From the NCBI GenBank assembly GCA_002898215.1, contig BEIF01000001.1, positions 663,501-727,500 of the forward strand: DNA of 64,000 nt, given 5' to 3'. Of this stretch, positions 1-8,270 are shown piece after piece (the stretch's first letter is position 1; each line of letters begins with the position of its first letter). The DNA comes from a bacterium HR29 (lineage in GTDB: Bacteria; Chloroflexota; Dehalococcoidia; Tepidiformales; Tepidiformaceae). The notes beneath the pieces were generated by a model. That model saw only the letters and a list, made by a program, of their open reading frames with translations, did no database searches and was not told the origin of the DNA. The translations under genes were made by a program, and so were the position numbers.

Positions 1-22
1 CCCTGCCAAAAAGGGGGCTCCC

Positions 23-1021
23 TTGGCCACGCTCTATTACGACAGCGATGCTGACCTCTCGCTTCTTTCAGGTCGAACGATCGCAATCATCGGCTACGGC
101 TCTCAGGGGCATGCTCACGCCCTGAACCTCCGCGATTCCGGCTGCAACGTCATCATCGGCCTCTATCCGGGCTCGAAGTCGTGGAAAGAGGCCGAAGCTG
201 CCGGCTTCCGCGTCCTCACGGTCGACCAGGCGGCGAAGGAAGCCGACATCATCATGATGCTCGTCCCCGACCAGGTGATGCGGGACGTCTACCGCGAGGC
301 GATCGAGCCGGGGCTGGCCGAGGGCAAGATGCTGATGTTCGCCCACGGCTTCAACATCCACTTCGGGCAGATCCAGCCCCCGCCGTTCGTCGACGTGACC
401 ATGGTCGCGCCGAAGGGCCCTGGCCATCTCGTGCGGCGCGTGTTCGTCGAAGGGGGCGGCGTTCCTTGCCTCCTGGCCGTGCATCAGGACGCGACGGAAG
501 TGGCCAAGCAGGTGGCCCTCGCCTACGCCAAGGGCATCGGCGGCACCCGAGCCGGGGTTCTCGAGACGACCTTCCGGGAGGAGTGCGAGACCGACCTCTT
601 CGGAGAGCAGGTGATCCTCTGCGGTGGGCTGTCGGCGCTCATCAAAGCCGCCTTCGAAACGCTCGTCGAGGCTGGCTACCAGCCCGAGAGCGCCTTCTTC
701 GAGACGATGCACGAGCTCAAGCTGATCGTCGACCTCATCTACGAAGGCGGGCTCTCGCGCATGCGGTACTCCATCAGCGACACCGCCGAGTACGGCGACT
801 ACACGCGCGGGCCTCGCATCATCACCGAACAGACGAAGGCGGAGATGCGGCGCATCCTCCACGAAATCCAAACCGGCCAGTTCGCCCGGGAGTGGATCCT
901 CGAGAACCAGGCCGGGCGGCCGAGCTTCCTCGCCATGCGCGCGCGCGAGCGGGAGCACCCCATCGAGAAGGTGGGCGCCGAGATGCGCGCCATGATGGGC
1001 TGGTTGAAGAAGGGAAGCTGA
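23..1021 (+). CDS. ilvC: Ketol-acid reductoisomerase (class I)
   Basis: Cytosolic Mg2+-dependent enzyme that isomerises and reduces 2-acetolactate or 2-aceto-2-hydroxybutyrate in Ile/Val (and thus Leu) synthesis. At 332 aa it has class I length. The Rossmann turn GYGSQGH is at aa 24-30, the catalytic His region AHGF ends near aa 110, KGPGH is at 131-135, and the metal-ligand helix ETDLFGEQ lies at 189-196 (Asp191, Glu195). The cofactor-specificity loop reads GLYPGSKSW (46-54), with Tyr where Arg is common. The start is TTG, preceded by an AAAAAGGGGG ribosome site at 8-17. Upstream partners such as ilvBN would lie outside the window. Confidence 0.97.
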   Translation: MATLYYDSDADLSLLSGRTIAIIGYGSQGHAHALNLRDSGCNVIIGLYPGSKSWKEAEAAGFRVLTVDQAAKEADIIMMLVPDQVMRDVYREAIEPGLAEGKMLMFAHGFNIHFGQIQPPPFVDVTMVAPKGPGHLVRRVFVEGGGVPCLLAVHQDATEVAKQVALAYAKGIGGTRAGVLETTFREECETDLFGEQVILCGGLSALIKAAFETLVEAGYQPESAFFETMHELKLIVDLIYEGGLSRMRYSISDTAEYGDYTRGPRIITEQTKAEMRRILHEIQTGQFAREWILENQAGRPSFLAMRAREREHPIEKVGAEMRAMMGWLKKGS

Positions 1022-1066
1022 TCGCCGGGAGCTCCCCCGTTTCGCGCCGCGCGCTACCCTCTCCGC

Positions 1067-1699
1067 GTGGAGATCGGTGCCCGGGAGGTCGTGCTCGTCT
1101 GTGACCGGGTGGGCATCGTCGCCTTCGCGTTCTCCGGGGTCGAACTCGGGGCGCGGAAGCACCTCGACGTGTTCGGCCTGCTCGTCATGGGGCTGGTGAC
1201 GGCGACCGGCGGAGGGCTGATGCGCGACCTCATCCTGGACCGGGTGCCGTTCGTCATCTCGCACGAGGACTACCTCGCTTGGGCGGTCGGCGCGTCGCTC
1301 CTTTCCATCGTCCTCCTCGCCTGGCGGCGTCCCGTGCCACGCTGGGCGATCGCGGGGGCCGACGCCCTCGGCCTCGGGGCATTCGCGGTCGCCGGCTCCT
1401 TCGCCGCCATCGAGGCGGGGTTCGGAGTCGGCGTAGCGGTGCTCCTCGCGGCCGTGACCGGCACCGGCGGAGGCCTCCTTCGGGACGTGCTCGCCGCGCG
1501 GGTGCCGCTCGTCCTCCGGGCCGAAATCAACGCGACCGCTGCCATGTTGGGAGGGCTTATCGTCTGGGTGCTCCACGACTGGTCGACCGAAGGGGCAGCA
1601 CTCGCCGGACTCGTGGCAGCGGCGGTCCTGCGGGCGGTGAGCGTCGCTCGGGGGGTGAACCTGCCGCGGCCGTTCTCTCCTCCGCCCGACAGCGAGTAA
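1067..1699 (+). CDS. TRIC-type (UPF0126) membrane protein
   Basis: Integral membrane protein of 210 aa, very hydrophobic, with about seven predicted helices. It is built as two similar halves, each carrying the family motif (TATGGGLMRD in the first half, TGTGGGLLRD in the second), which is the hallmark of the bacterial trimeric intracellular cation channel (YicG/UPF0126) family. These are thought to pass monovalent cations, but the physiological role in bacteria is unsettled. GTG start; it follows ilvC by 45 bp on the same strand, so it may be co-transcribed with it, though no functional link is evident. Confidence 0.85.
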   Translation: MEIGAREVVLVCDRVGIVAFAFSGVELGARKHLDVFGLLVMGLVTATGGGLMRDLILDRVPFVISHEDYLAWAVGASLLSIVLLAWRRPVPRWAIAGADALGLGAFAVAGSFAAIEAGFGVGVAVLLAAVTGTGGGLLRDVLAARVPLVLRAEINATAAMLGGLIVWVLHDWSTEGAALAGLVAAAVLRAVSVARGVNLPRPFSPPPDSE

Positions 1700-1773
1700 G
1701 TTTCCTCTGGCAACCAGCTCGCGTTTGCGTCAGAATGCGGGCGCACGTTCGATGTACGCGAAGGGAGGCGCCT

Positions 1774-2949
1774 GTGGAGCTGCGATTCGGTGAGAAGGAA
1801 GAGAAGCTACGCCAGGAGGTCCGCGCTTTCCTCAAGGAGCAGCTCGGAGAGCCGCGACACCGGGGCTTCGCCTCGGTCTCGTCCGACGAGGAGTTCGAGC
1901 TCGCCAGGAAGTTCAACCAGGAGTTGGCCAAGCGCGGATGGATCGCGCCCGCCTGGCCGAAAGAGTACGGCGGGCTGGGTGCCTCGATCTTCGAGCAGAT
2001 GGTTTTCAACGAGGAGTTCGGTTACTGGGGCGCCCCCGACACCGGGACACGCGGCTTCGGTGTGGGGATGATCGGGCCGACGCTCATCATCCACGGCACC
2101 GAGGAGCAGAAGAAGAAGTACCTCCCCAAGATCACGAGCGGCGAACACATCTGGTGTCAGGGGTACAGCGAACCCGGCGCCGGCAGCGACCTCGCCTCGC
2201 TCCAGACCCGCGCCGTTCGCGAAGGCGACTACTACGTGATCAACGGTCAGAAGATCTGGACCTCGGGCGGGCACCGGGCGAACCAAATGTTCGCTCTCGT
2301 GCGTACCGACCCCGATGCACCCAAGCACCGCGGGATCACGTTCCTCATCATCGATGACATCAAGAACACGCCGGGCATCACCATCCGGCCCCTCATCAAC
2401 ATGGCGAACCGGCACCACTTCAACGAGGTCTTCTTCGAAGACGTTCGCGTGCCGGTGAGCAACCGCGTGGGCGAGGAGAACCGCGGCTGGTACGTGGGGA
2501 TGACCCTGCTCGACTTCGAGCGCTCCGGCATCGGCACCACGGCCGCGCAGCGGCGGACACTCGAGGTGCTCGCCGACTGGCTCCGTGGCGCGCATCCCGA
2601 CATCCGCCGGCGCCACCGGCTGAAGCTGGCCGATTTCGTGATTGCGAACAATGTCGGCCGCTTCCTCGGCTACCGCATCGGATGGCTGCAGTCCCAGGGG
2701 CGCGTGCCGAACTACGAAGCCTCGGTCGTCAAGATCTTCCAGTCCGAGCTCGGCCAGCGCATCTACAACTGGGCGGTCAACATGCTCGGCTTGGCGGGCC
2801 AGTTGATGCCCGAGGAGCCGCGCGCGCCGCTGTACGGCGACATGCCCGAGAACTACTTGGAATCGGTGCCGTCGACCATCTACTCGGGCACGAACGAGAT
2901 CCAGCGGAACATCATCGCCATACGCGGGCTGGGGTTGCCTCGCGGCTGA
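1774..2949 (+). CDS. Acyl-CoA dehydrogenase
   Basis: FAD-dependent acyl-CoA dehydrogenase of 391 aa that introduces the alpha-beta double bond in acyl-CoA thioesters. Visible family signatures are the N-terminal helical domain with WPKEYGG, the central beta domain with QGYSEPGAGSD and INGQKIWTSGG, and the C-terminal SGTNEIQRNIIAIRGLGLPRG region. The open frame extends upstream, but the GTG at 1774 follows a good AAGGGAGG site (1761-1768), and the frame upstream of it is antisense-type GC-rich sequence. It is paralogous to the genes at 26110 and 63685. The subfamily with these motifs often acts on branched or cyclic acyl-CoAs; the substrate here is unknown. Confidence 0.94.
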   Translation: MELRFGEKEEKLRQEVRAFLKEQLGEPRHRGFASVSSDEEFELARKFNQELAKRGWIAPAWPKEYGGLGASIFEQMVFNEEFGYWGAPDTGTRGFGVGMIGPTLIIHGTEEQKKKYLPKITSGEHIWCQGYSEPGAGSDLASLQTRAVREGDYYVINGQKIWTSGGHRANQMFALVRTDPDAPKHRGITFLIIDDIKNTPGITIRPLINMANRHHFNEVFFEDVRVPVSNRVGEENRGWYVGMTLLDFERSGIGTTAAQRRTLEVLADWLRGAHPDIRRRHRLKLADFVIANNVGRFLGYRIGWLQSQGRVPNYEASVVKIFQSELGQRIYNWAVNMLGLAGQLMPEEPRAPLYGDMPENYLESVPSTIYSGTNEIQRNIIAIRGLGLPRG

Positions 2950-2992
2950 CCGCGCCGCGCGCATCCTGCGGGGGCGGGCTTACACTCGTCCC

Positions 2993-4390
2993 GTGAAGTG
3001 GGACCGGGACGAGCTTGCGGCCCTCCGGCTCGCAGGCTACGCCGCCATCGCGGCGGCGCTCGTCTTCGTCGGGGCGCTGGTCTACTGGCAGGCGTTCCGC
3101 GACGACCTGAATTCCCATCCCGCCAACCCGCGGCTCGCCGCTGCCCTCGCTGCTCCCGGACGCGGCCGCATCCTCGACCGCGATGGCCACGTCCTCGCCC
3201 AGTCCCTTCCCGACGGCCGGCGCGTCTATCGGACGGCGGCCACCGCCCACGTGGTGGGCTACCTGTCGGGGCGGTATGGGGCCCAGGGGGCCGAGCTCGC
3301 CTTCAACGACGAATTGATCGGACGCCGCGGCGGTGACTGGCTGGCAGCTCTCCGCAGCGAGGTGCTGCGTGGCGCTCCCGAGGGCTTCGATGTCCGTCTC
3401 ACCATCGACCTCGACGTTCAGATGGCTGCAGCGTTGGCGCTCGGCAACCGGCCAGGCGCGGCGGTGGCGCTCGATGTCCGCACGGGGGACGTCCTCGCGA
3501 TGGTGAGCTGGCCGAACTGGGACCCGAACGCCTTTGCCGACGAAGCCCCGGCGCTCCTCGACGACCCGAAGGCGCCGCTCCTCAACCGGGCCACGCAAGG
3601 CTTGTACCCGCCAGGCTCCACCTTCAAGGTGGTGACCGCCGCTGCCGCGTTGTCCGAAGGACTGGTGACTCCGGAGACCATCGTGGTCTGCGACGAAGCG
3701 TACGTGATTTCCGGCTACACCGTCTCCTGCGGCAACGTTCCCCAGGGTCCTGGAACCTACCCGTTCCGCGATGCGTTCGCGTACTCCGTGAATGCCGTCT
3801 TCGCCCGGTTGGGTGTGGAGCTTGGCTGGCAGCCGCTCCTGCGGACGGCGCGGGCGTTCGGCTTCGAGTCCCCCATTCCTTTCGAGCTACCGACGGCTTC
3901 CTCCCAGGTTGTCGCCGGCCATTCCCCGCTGTCGGATGCGCTCCTGGCTAGCACCGCGTTTGGCCAGGGGGAGCTGCTCGTGACCCCGTTGCAGATGGCC
4001 CTGGTCGCCGCCGCCGTGGCGAACGATGGACTTCTTCCCCAGCCGCGGCTTCTGGCGGGGGTCTACGAGGGAGGCCGACGAACCGAGGGTCCGCCGGCTC
4101 CGCGGGCGCGCCGCGTGCTCGACGCACGGGTGGCTGGCGAACTTCGGAGCATGATGGCAGACGTGGTCGCGAAGGGTCAGGCAAACCTCGGCCCGCTCAA
4201 AATGCCTGCGGCAGGGAAGACCGGCACCGCCGAAACGGGCCGAGGCACGGCCCACGCCTGGTTCATCGGCTTCGCTCCGGTCGATGCCCCCAAGGTCGCC
4301 GTGGCGGTGATCGTCGAAGACGGCGGCCGCGGGGGCGAAGTGGCGGCCCCGGTCGCGGGGACGATCCTGCAGGCAGCGCTGGTGCCATGA
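2993..4390 (+). CDS. pbpA: Class B penicillin-binding protein (PbpA-like transpeptidase)
   Basis: Membrane-anchored D,D-transpeptidase that crosslinks peptidoglycan outside the membrane. A single N-terminal TM segment (about aa 13-34) is followed by a short non-penicillin-binding region and a transpeptidase domain with all three active-site motifs: STFK (209-212), SVN (265-267) and KTG (409-411). At 465 aa it matches the short actinobacterial PbpA type rather than FtsI. GTG start. It overlaps fhaA by 4 nt (ATGA), so the two are translationally coupled; the SEDS polymerase partner is encoded convergently at 5514-6800. Confidence 0.93.
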   Translation: MKWDRDELAALRLAGYAAIAAALVFVGALVYWQAFRDDLNSHPANPRLAAALAAPGRGRILDRDGHVLAQSLPDGRRVYRTAATAHVVGYLSGRYGAQGAELAFNDELIGRRGGDWLAALRSEVLRGAPEGFDVRLTIDLDVQMAAALALGNRPGAAVALDVRTGDVLAMVSWPNWDPNAFADEAPALLDDPKAPLLNRATQGLYPPGSTFKVVTAAAALSEGLVTPETIVVCDEAYVISGYTVSCGNVPQGPGTYPFRDAFAYSVNAVFARLGVELGWQPLLRTARAFGFESPIPFELPTASSQVVAGHSPLSDALLASTAFGQGELLVTPLQMALVAAAVANDGLLPQPRLLAGVYEGGRRTEGPPAPRARRVLDARVAGELRSMMADVVAKGQANLGPLKMPAAGKTGTAETGRGTAHAWFIGFAPVDAPKVAVAVIVEDGGRGGEVAAPVAGTILQAALVP

Positions 4391-5073
4391 ACGGGGACGT
4401 TGGAGGTCTGGAGGGGCTGGTGCAGCGCGTCCTTCGGCGGGCGGTGGGCGCCGTGCATCCAGCGGAGCTTCTCGCCGATGCCGAAGCACGGGTTCGCGAA
4501 CAGGTCCGTGAAGGCGTTGCCCCGAATCGGATAAGGATCGTGCTCGCCACCGACGACTTCCTCCGCCTTGCCCCCGACCTCCCAGCGTTCGAACGGGAGC
4601 TTCGCACCTTGCTCGCCGAGCGCGCCCGCAGGGAGGGGTGGCGTTTCCTGGCACCCCTCGACGTCGAGGTCGTCGCCGACCCGGACGTGGCAGTCGGTGT
4701 GCCCCGGGTCTCGGCCGATGTACGACTCGGCGCGACAACGCCCCCGCTCGGCGAGGGCTTCCCCACGCGGGCGCTGCGACGGCCCGGGCGCCCGTGGTGG
4801 GTCCGGGTGGAGGGCGGCGAACGGATGCCGATCGCGTTCCTGCCCTTCCGGATCGGACGCGCAAAGGAGAACGACCTGGTGCTCCCTGGCCTGCTCGTCT
4901 CGCGCAGGCATGCGGAGATCCTCGACGATGGCCGGGGAGGCGCGATCCTGCGCGACCTGGGGAGCCGGAACGGAATCCTCGTCGCCGGCGAGCGAGTGGA
5001 CCATGTTCCGCTTCGCCCCGGGCTCGCCGTGCAGATCGGGGAGTTCACGCTGCACTTCGGGACGGACGAATGA
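4387..5073 (+). CDS. fhaA: FhaA-like protein: DUF3662 plus FHA domain
   Basis: Cytoplasmic phosphothreonine-binding adaptor of 228 aa. Residues 5-112 match the FhaA N-terminal domain (DUF3662), and an FHA domain occupies about 150-225, with Gly157-Arg158, SRRH at 172-175 and the Asn195-Gly196 turn that contacts phosphopeptide. In Mycobacterium the homologue links Ser/Thr kinase signalling to MviN and peptidoglycan synthesis; a similar role here is inference from family and neighbours. It is coupled by 4-nt ATGA overlaps to pbpA upstream and to the second FHA gene downstream. Confidence 0.9.
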   Translation: MNGDVGGLEGLVQRVLRRAVGAVHPAELLADAEARVREQVREGVAPNRIRIVLATDDFLRLAPDLPAFERELRTLLAERARREGWRFLAPLDVEVVADPDVAVGVPRVSADVRLGATTPPLGEGFPTRALRRPGRPWWVRVEGGERMPIAFLPFRIGRAKENDLVLPGLLVSRRHAEILDDGRGGAILRDLGSRNGILVAGERVDHVPLRPGLAVQIGEFTLHFGTDE

Positions 5074-5636
5074 CGGGCGACCTGGAAGTGTTCGCGTTGC
5101 GGATGGGGATGATCGCCGTTCTCCTGGGGTTCGTCGCCCTGGTGGCGCGATGGCTGCGCGATAGCCTCCGGTCTCCTGGTGCCACGGTGATGCCCCGAGC
5201 CGGCGTGGAAGCGCGGTTGGTCGTGATTGCCCCCGGACGTTCGGGGCTCGAGCCCGGCGCAGTCTTGCCCGTTACCAGGCGGCTCTCGGTGGGACGGAGC
5301 GAGGGAAACGGCTTGGTCTTGGCCGACCCCTCCGTTTCGGCGCGACATGCGGTCCTCGAACGCCGCGATGGGGCGTGGTACGTCCGGGACCTGGGGAGCA
5401 CGAACGGCACGCTCCTCGACGGACATCCGGTCGGCGGCCGGCCGCGCCGCCTCCGTCACGGTGCCAGACTGCGGTTCGGCGCGGTGGTGTTCGAATTCCG
5501 GGAGGAGGGGGCGTCAGCCGCGCGGTTTCCCGGCGATGCCCAGCAGCAAGCCGAGGAGGGCGAAGTTCACCACCAGGCTGGAGCCGCCGTAGCTCACGAA
5601 CGGGAGCGTTACTCCGGTGGTGGGGACGAGGCGTAG
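5070..5636 (+). CDS. fhaB: FhaB-like membrane-anchored FHA protein
   Basis: FHA-domain protein of 188 aa with one N-terminal TM helix (about aa 8-28) and a cytoplasmic FHA domain at about 72-143 (VGRSEGN, SARH, GSTNG all intact). The start is fixed by the ATGA overlap with fhaA. FhaB/FipA in actinobacteria helps assemble FtsZ-FtsQ complexes at the septum; function here is inferred from that. The frame has no stop until 5634, so its last ~40 codons lie antisense to the 3' end of the convergent ftsW-like gene; this tail is low complexity and outside the FHA domain. Confidence 0.82.
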   Translation: MTGDLEVFALRMGMIAVLLGFVALVARWLRDSLRSPGATVMPRAGVEARLVVIAPGRSGLEPGAVLPVTRRLSVGRSEGNGLVLADPSVSARHAVLERRDGAWYVRDLGSTNGTLLDGHPVGGRPRRLRHGARLRFGAVVFEFREEGASAARFPGDAQQQAEEGEVHHQAGAAVAHERERYSGGGDEA

Positions 5637-6800
5637 GTTTCCGGCGATGATCACGGCGGCCTGAACACCCATCAGGATGGCCACCGCGGCGGCGAGGAAG
5701 CGCTCGTACGCATCGGGGCGCCGCGCCGCTGCCTGAAGCCCGCCGGTCACCAAGAGCGCGAAGGCGAGGATGACGCCCGACGCGCCGGCAAGGCCGAGCT
5801 CCTCCGCCACAGCGACGAAGACGTAGTCGGTGACCGCCGCCGGGATTGTGTCGGCCATACCCCAACCGAGGCCGGTGCCGGTGACTCCGCCGTTGGCGAG
5901 GGCGAAGGTCGCCTGGACCGTCTGGTACCCGGCGCCCAGGGGGTCGGCGAACGGATGGAGCCAGACATCCACCCGAGTACGGACGTGGCTCATCGTCGTG
6001 TAGCCGAGGACGGCCGTAGCCGCAACGAGCAGGGCCCCGGCGGCGAGGAAGCCTGGTCGGCGGGAGGCGAGGGAGAGCATGACGGTTGCCAGCGCCGCGA
6101 GAATCGCCAGCGTGCCGAGGTCGCGGAGGGCGACGAGCGAGCCGAGCGTGCCGAGCCACAGCACGAGCAGCGGGAAGAGGAAGCGCCACCGGGCAAGGAG
6201 AGGTCCTGGCTGGGCGAACACGCCGGCTTCGCGCGAGAGGTATCCGGCAAGGAACACCACGAGGAATGCCTTGATGAGCTCCGTTGTCTGAACCGACTGG
6301 CCGGCTACCTCGATCCAGAGACGCGCACCGTTGATGCTCCTTCCGAACAGCGCCGTCGCGCCGAGGGTAGCGATGGCCAGGACGCCAGCGGTGTATGTCC
6401 AGCGGCGGAGAAGGTGCGCCTGACGGCCTGCAGCAAGGCCGGCGACCATCGCCGCGATACCAGCCGCGATCCAGTTCGCCTGGGCCGGCGCGGCCTCGGG
6501 GGCAAGGCGCATGGTGAAGGCGAGGCCCACCGCGGCGAGCATCGCTGCTACCGCCAGCAGCGGCGGAGCTTCGGGTGCGAGCAGCCCGACTAGGAGCTGC
6601 CCCGCAACGACGCTGACGGCGAACTCGACAACAAGCCGCTCTGCGTGGGGAGGAGTGCCCGCTGGCGACCGCTCGAGGGCGAGCCACGCGAGCACCACAA
6701 AGAGGATCGGCGCCACGGTCAGTACCGTGCTCCGCCACGGCATCGAGCCCCTCCGCGACGCGGCTCCGGAGGCGCGCAGCAGGCCGTACTGGCTCGCCAT
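5514..6800 (-). CDS. SEDS-family cell-wall glycosyltransferase (FtsW/RodA)
   Basis: Polytopic membrane protein of 428 aa that polymerises lipid II into glycan strands together with a class B PBP. The family signature GVTLPFVSYGGSSL is near the C terminus, and a conserved long extracellular loop precedes it. The ATG at 6800 follows a GAGGGG ribosome site. The gene is inverted relative to pbpA, fhaA, fhaB and the kinase, whereas actinobacterial clusters keep all on one strand. Its 3' end overlaps fhaB by 123 bp. RodA versus FtsW cannot be settled from sequence alone; pairing with PbpA favours RodA. Confidence 0.92.
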   Translation of the reverse strand: MASQYGLLRASGAASRRGSMPWRSTVLTVAPILFVVLAWLALERSPAGTPPHAERLVVEFAVSVVAGQLLVGLLAPEAPPLLAVAAMLAAVGLAFTMRLAPEAAPAQANWIAAGIAAMVAGLAAGRQAHLLRRWTYTAGVLAIATLGATALFGRSINGARLWIEVAGQSVQTTELIKAFLVVFLAGYLSREAGVFAQPGPLLARWRFLFPLLVLWLGTLGSLVALRDLGTLAILAALATVMLSLASRRPGFLAAGALLVAATAVLGYTTMSHVRTRVDVWLHPFADPLGAGYQTVQATFALANGGVTGTGLGWGMADTIPAAVTDYVFVAVAEELGLAGASGVILAFALLVTGGLQAAARRPDAYERFLAAAVAILMGVQAAVIIAGNLRLVPTTGVTLPFVSYGGSSLVVNFALLGLLLGIAGKPRG

Positions 6801-6932
6801 CGCCCCTCACCATACCTGCGGGGCGGACGAAGGGGCAGCTAGAAGCCTCCTCGGTTACGATCCGCTCCGGGCCGGTCTCTGCCTTCGGCTGAGGCCTGCG
6901 GCATCTCGCCTGGAAAGGAGCGTCGCCCGGCG

Positions 6933-8189
6933 TTGGACGCCTCGGAACTCCTCGGCGGCCGGTACCGGCTGGAGCGCCTCATTGGCCGGGGCGGAATGGC
7001 CGAGGTGTGGCTCGCCCGCGACGAGCGTCTCGGTCGCCCCGTGGCCGTGAAGGTGATGGATGACCGCCTCTCCGCGGCGGGAGAGTTCGGCGACACGTTG
7101 GAGAACGAAGCCCGGACCATCGCCCGCCTCCAGCACCCGAACATCGTGGCCGTCTTCGACGTTGGCGAGCACGAGGGCCGGCGGTACCTGGTGATGGAGT
7201 ATGTGCACGGGTCGTCGCTGCGCGACCTGCTGCGGCTACACGGGCGGCTCCCCTGGTCCGACGTCGTGCGGCTGGGTCGCCAAGCGGCGGCCGCGCTTGC
7301 CCACGCTCATCGCCAGGGGATCGTGCACTGCGACATCAAGCCCGAGAACATCCTGGTCGACCAGCAGGGAGTGGTGAAGGTCACCGATTTCGGTGTCGCC
7401 GAGGCCGTAACGAGAACGATGACGGCGGACGCCGCCCGTGAAATCCTCGGAACGGCCGCCTACCTCGCTCCCGAAGTGCTGGAGGGTGAGCCGCCCCGCC
7501 CGCCCGCGGACGTCTATTCGCTCGCACTCACCCTGTACGAAGCGGCGGCAGGCCGGCTTCCGTTCCAGGGGCCGACCCCGGCAGCGGTCGCAGTCCAGCG
7601 CCTCAGCGTGCCCCCCGCGCCGCTGCGCTCGCTCGTGCCCTCCGCACCTCCCGAGCTGGAGAGCGTGCTCGCCAGGGCGCTCGCCAGGGAGCCCGAGCAT
7701 CGATTCCCAACGGGAGCGGAGCTGGCTACTGCCCTCGCCCGCGTACCCTCGGGGCCGGCGTTCCGCCTCGCCGCACCGCCCGGTCGGCCGCCCTCGTCTC
7801 CGGGGCACCGGACCGAACGGCTCCGACCCCTGTCGGCGCCCCCGGCACGCCGGAGCTCCCTGGCTCGAGCAGGGATGCTCGCTGCGATAGCCGGAAGCCT
7901 CGCGCTCGTCGGCGTCGCGCTCGCCTTCTTGGTCGGTGGGTCGCTCGGCGGGGGTGGGGAGACGCCCACGCCCCTCCCGACCCTTCCTCCTGCGACTGCC
8001 ACGCCCCCTCCCGCGACCCAACCCTCAGAGAGCCCGTCCCCGGAGGCCACCCCGACTCCCGAGCCATCCCCGACGCCGACCCCGACGCCCAGTCCGACTC
8101 CGACCCCGTCGCCTACGCCGGAGCTCAGCCCCACGCCGAGCCCCACCCCCGCCCCGAGCCCGTCCCCCGCTCCCACCGCGACCCCGTAA
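6933..8189 (+). CDS. Membrane-anchored Ser/Thr protein kinase (PknB-like, no PASTA)
   Basis: Hanks-type kinase of 418 aa. The kinase domain (about 10-270) has the Gly-rich loop IGRGGMAEV, Lys40, DFG at 152-154 and APE at 179-181. The catalytic loop reads HCDIKPEN (132-139), so the Arg before the catalytic Asp134 is Cys, a non-RD kinase. A TM helix (about 313-336) leads to a ~75-aa outer tail of Pro, Thr and Ser with no PASTA domain, resembling a wall-spanning stalk. TTG start; a candidate AAGGAG lies 12 nt upstream, unusually far. The neighbours suggest FhaA/FhaB as substrates. No PstP-type phosphatase is in this cluster. Confidence 0.93.
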   Translation: MDASELLGGRYRLERLIGRGGMAEVWLARDERLGRPVAVKVMDDRLSAAGEFGDTLENEARTIARLQHPNIVAVFDVGEHEGRRYLVMEYVHGSSLRDLLRLHGRLPWSDVVRLGRQAAAALAHAHRQGIVHCDIKPENILVDQQGVVKVTDFGVAEAVTRTMTADAAREILGTAAYLAPEVLEGEPPRPPADVYSLALTLYEAAAGRLPFQGPTPAAVAVQRLSVPPAPLRSLVPSAPPELESVLARALAREPEHRFPTGAELATALARVPSGPAFRLAAPPGRPPSSPGHRTERLRPLSAPPARRSSLARAGMLAAIAGSLALVGVALAFLVGGSLGGGGETPTPLPTLPPATATPPPATQPSESPSPEATPTPEPSPTPTPTPSPTPTPSPTPELSPTPSPTPAPSPSPAPTATP

Positions 8190-8229
8190 CGGTCTCGCGA
8201 AATCTACGCAACACGAATGGTTCGGTGTG

Positions 8230-8238
8230 TGCTACAGT
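8230..8238 (+). promoter_or_regulatory. Extended -10 promoter element before LLM gene
   Basis: TG-C-TACAGT (extended -10 form, hexamer 8233-8238) lies 33 bp before the GTG start of the luciferase-like gene, with ACAGGGGG as ribosome site at 8255-8262. No convincing -35 is seen. Assignment rests on position and consensus only. Confidence 0.35.
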
Positions 8239-8270
8239 TCCCCCGCACACCGCGACAGGGGGTCGGCGAC

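Noticed and set aside
1-22. T-box or attenuator upstream of ilvC
   Set aside because: Only 22 bases precede the start in this window, so no leader structure can be assessed.
68-1576. 502-codon antisense frame over ilvC and the TRIC gene
   Set aside because: Spans two conserved genes in the opposite direction and shows low-complexity HD/GE-rich translation only.
1807-2964. 385-codon antisense frame over the first acyl-CoA dehydrogenase
   Set aside because: It is the complement of a conserved enzyme, is rich in His/Arg/Val typical of shadow frames, and has no ribosome site.
7960-8189. Tandem DNA repeat or minisatellite
   Set aside because: The CCGACGCC-like repetition encodes the TP/SP-rich tail of the kinase in frame to the stop, so it is a coding low-complexity stretch.
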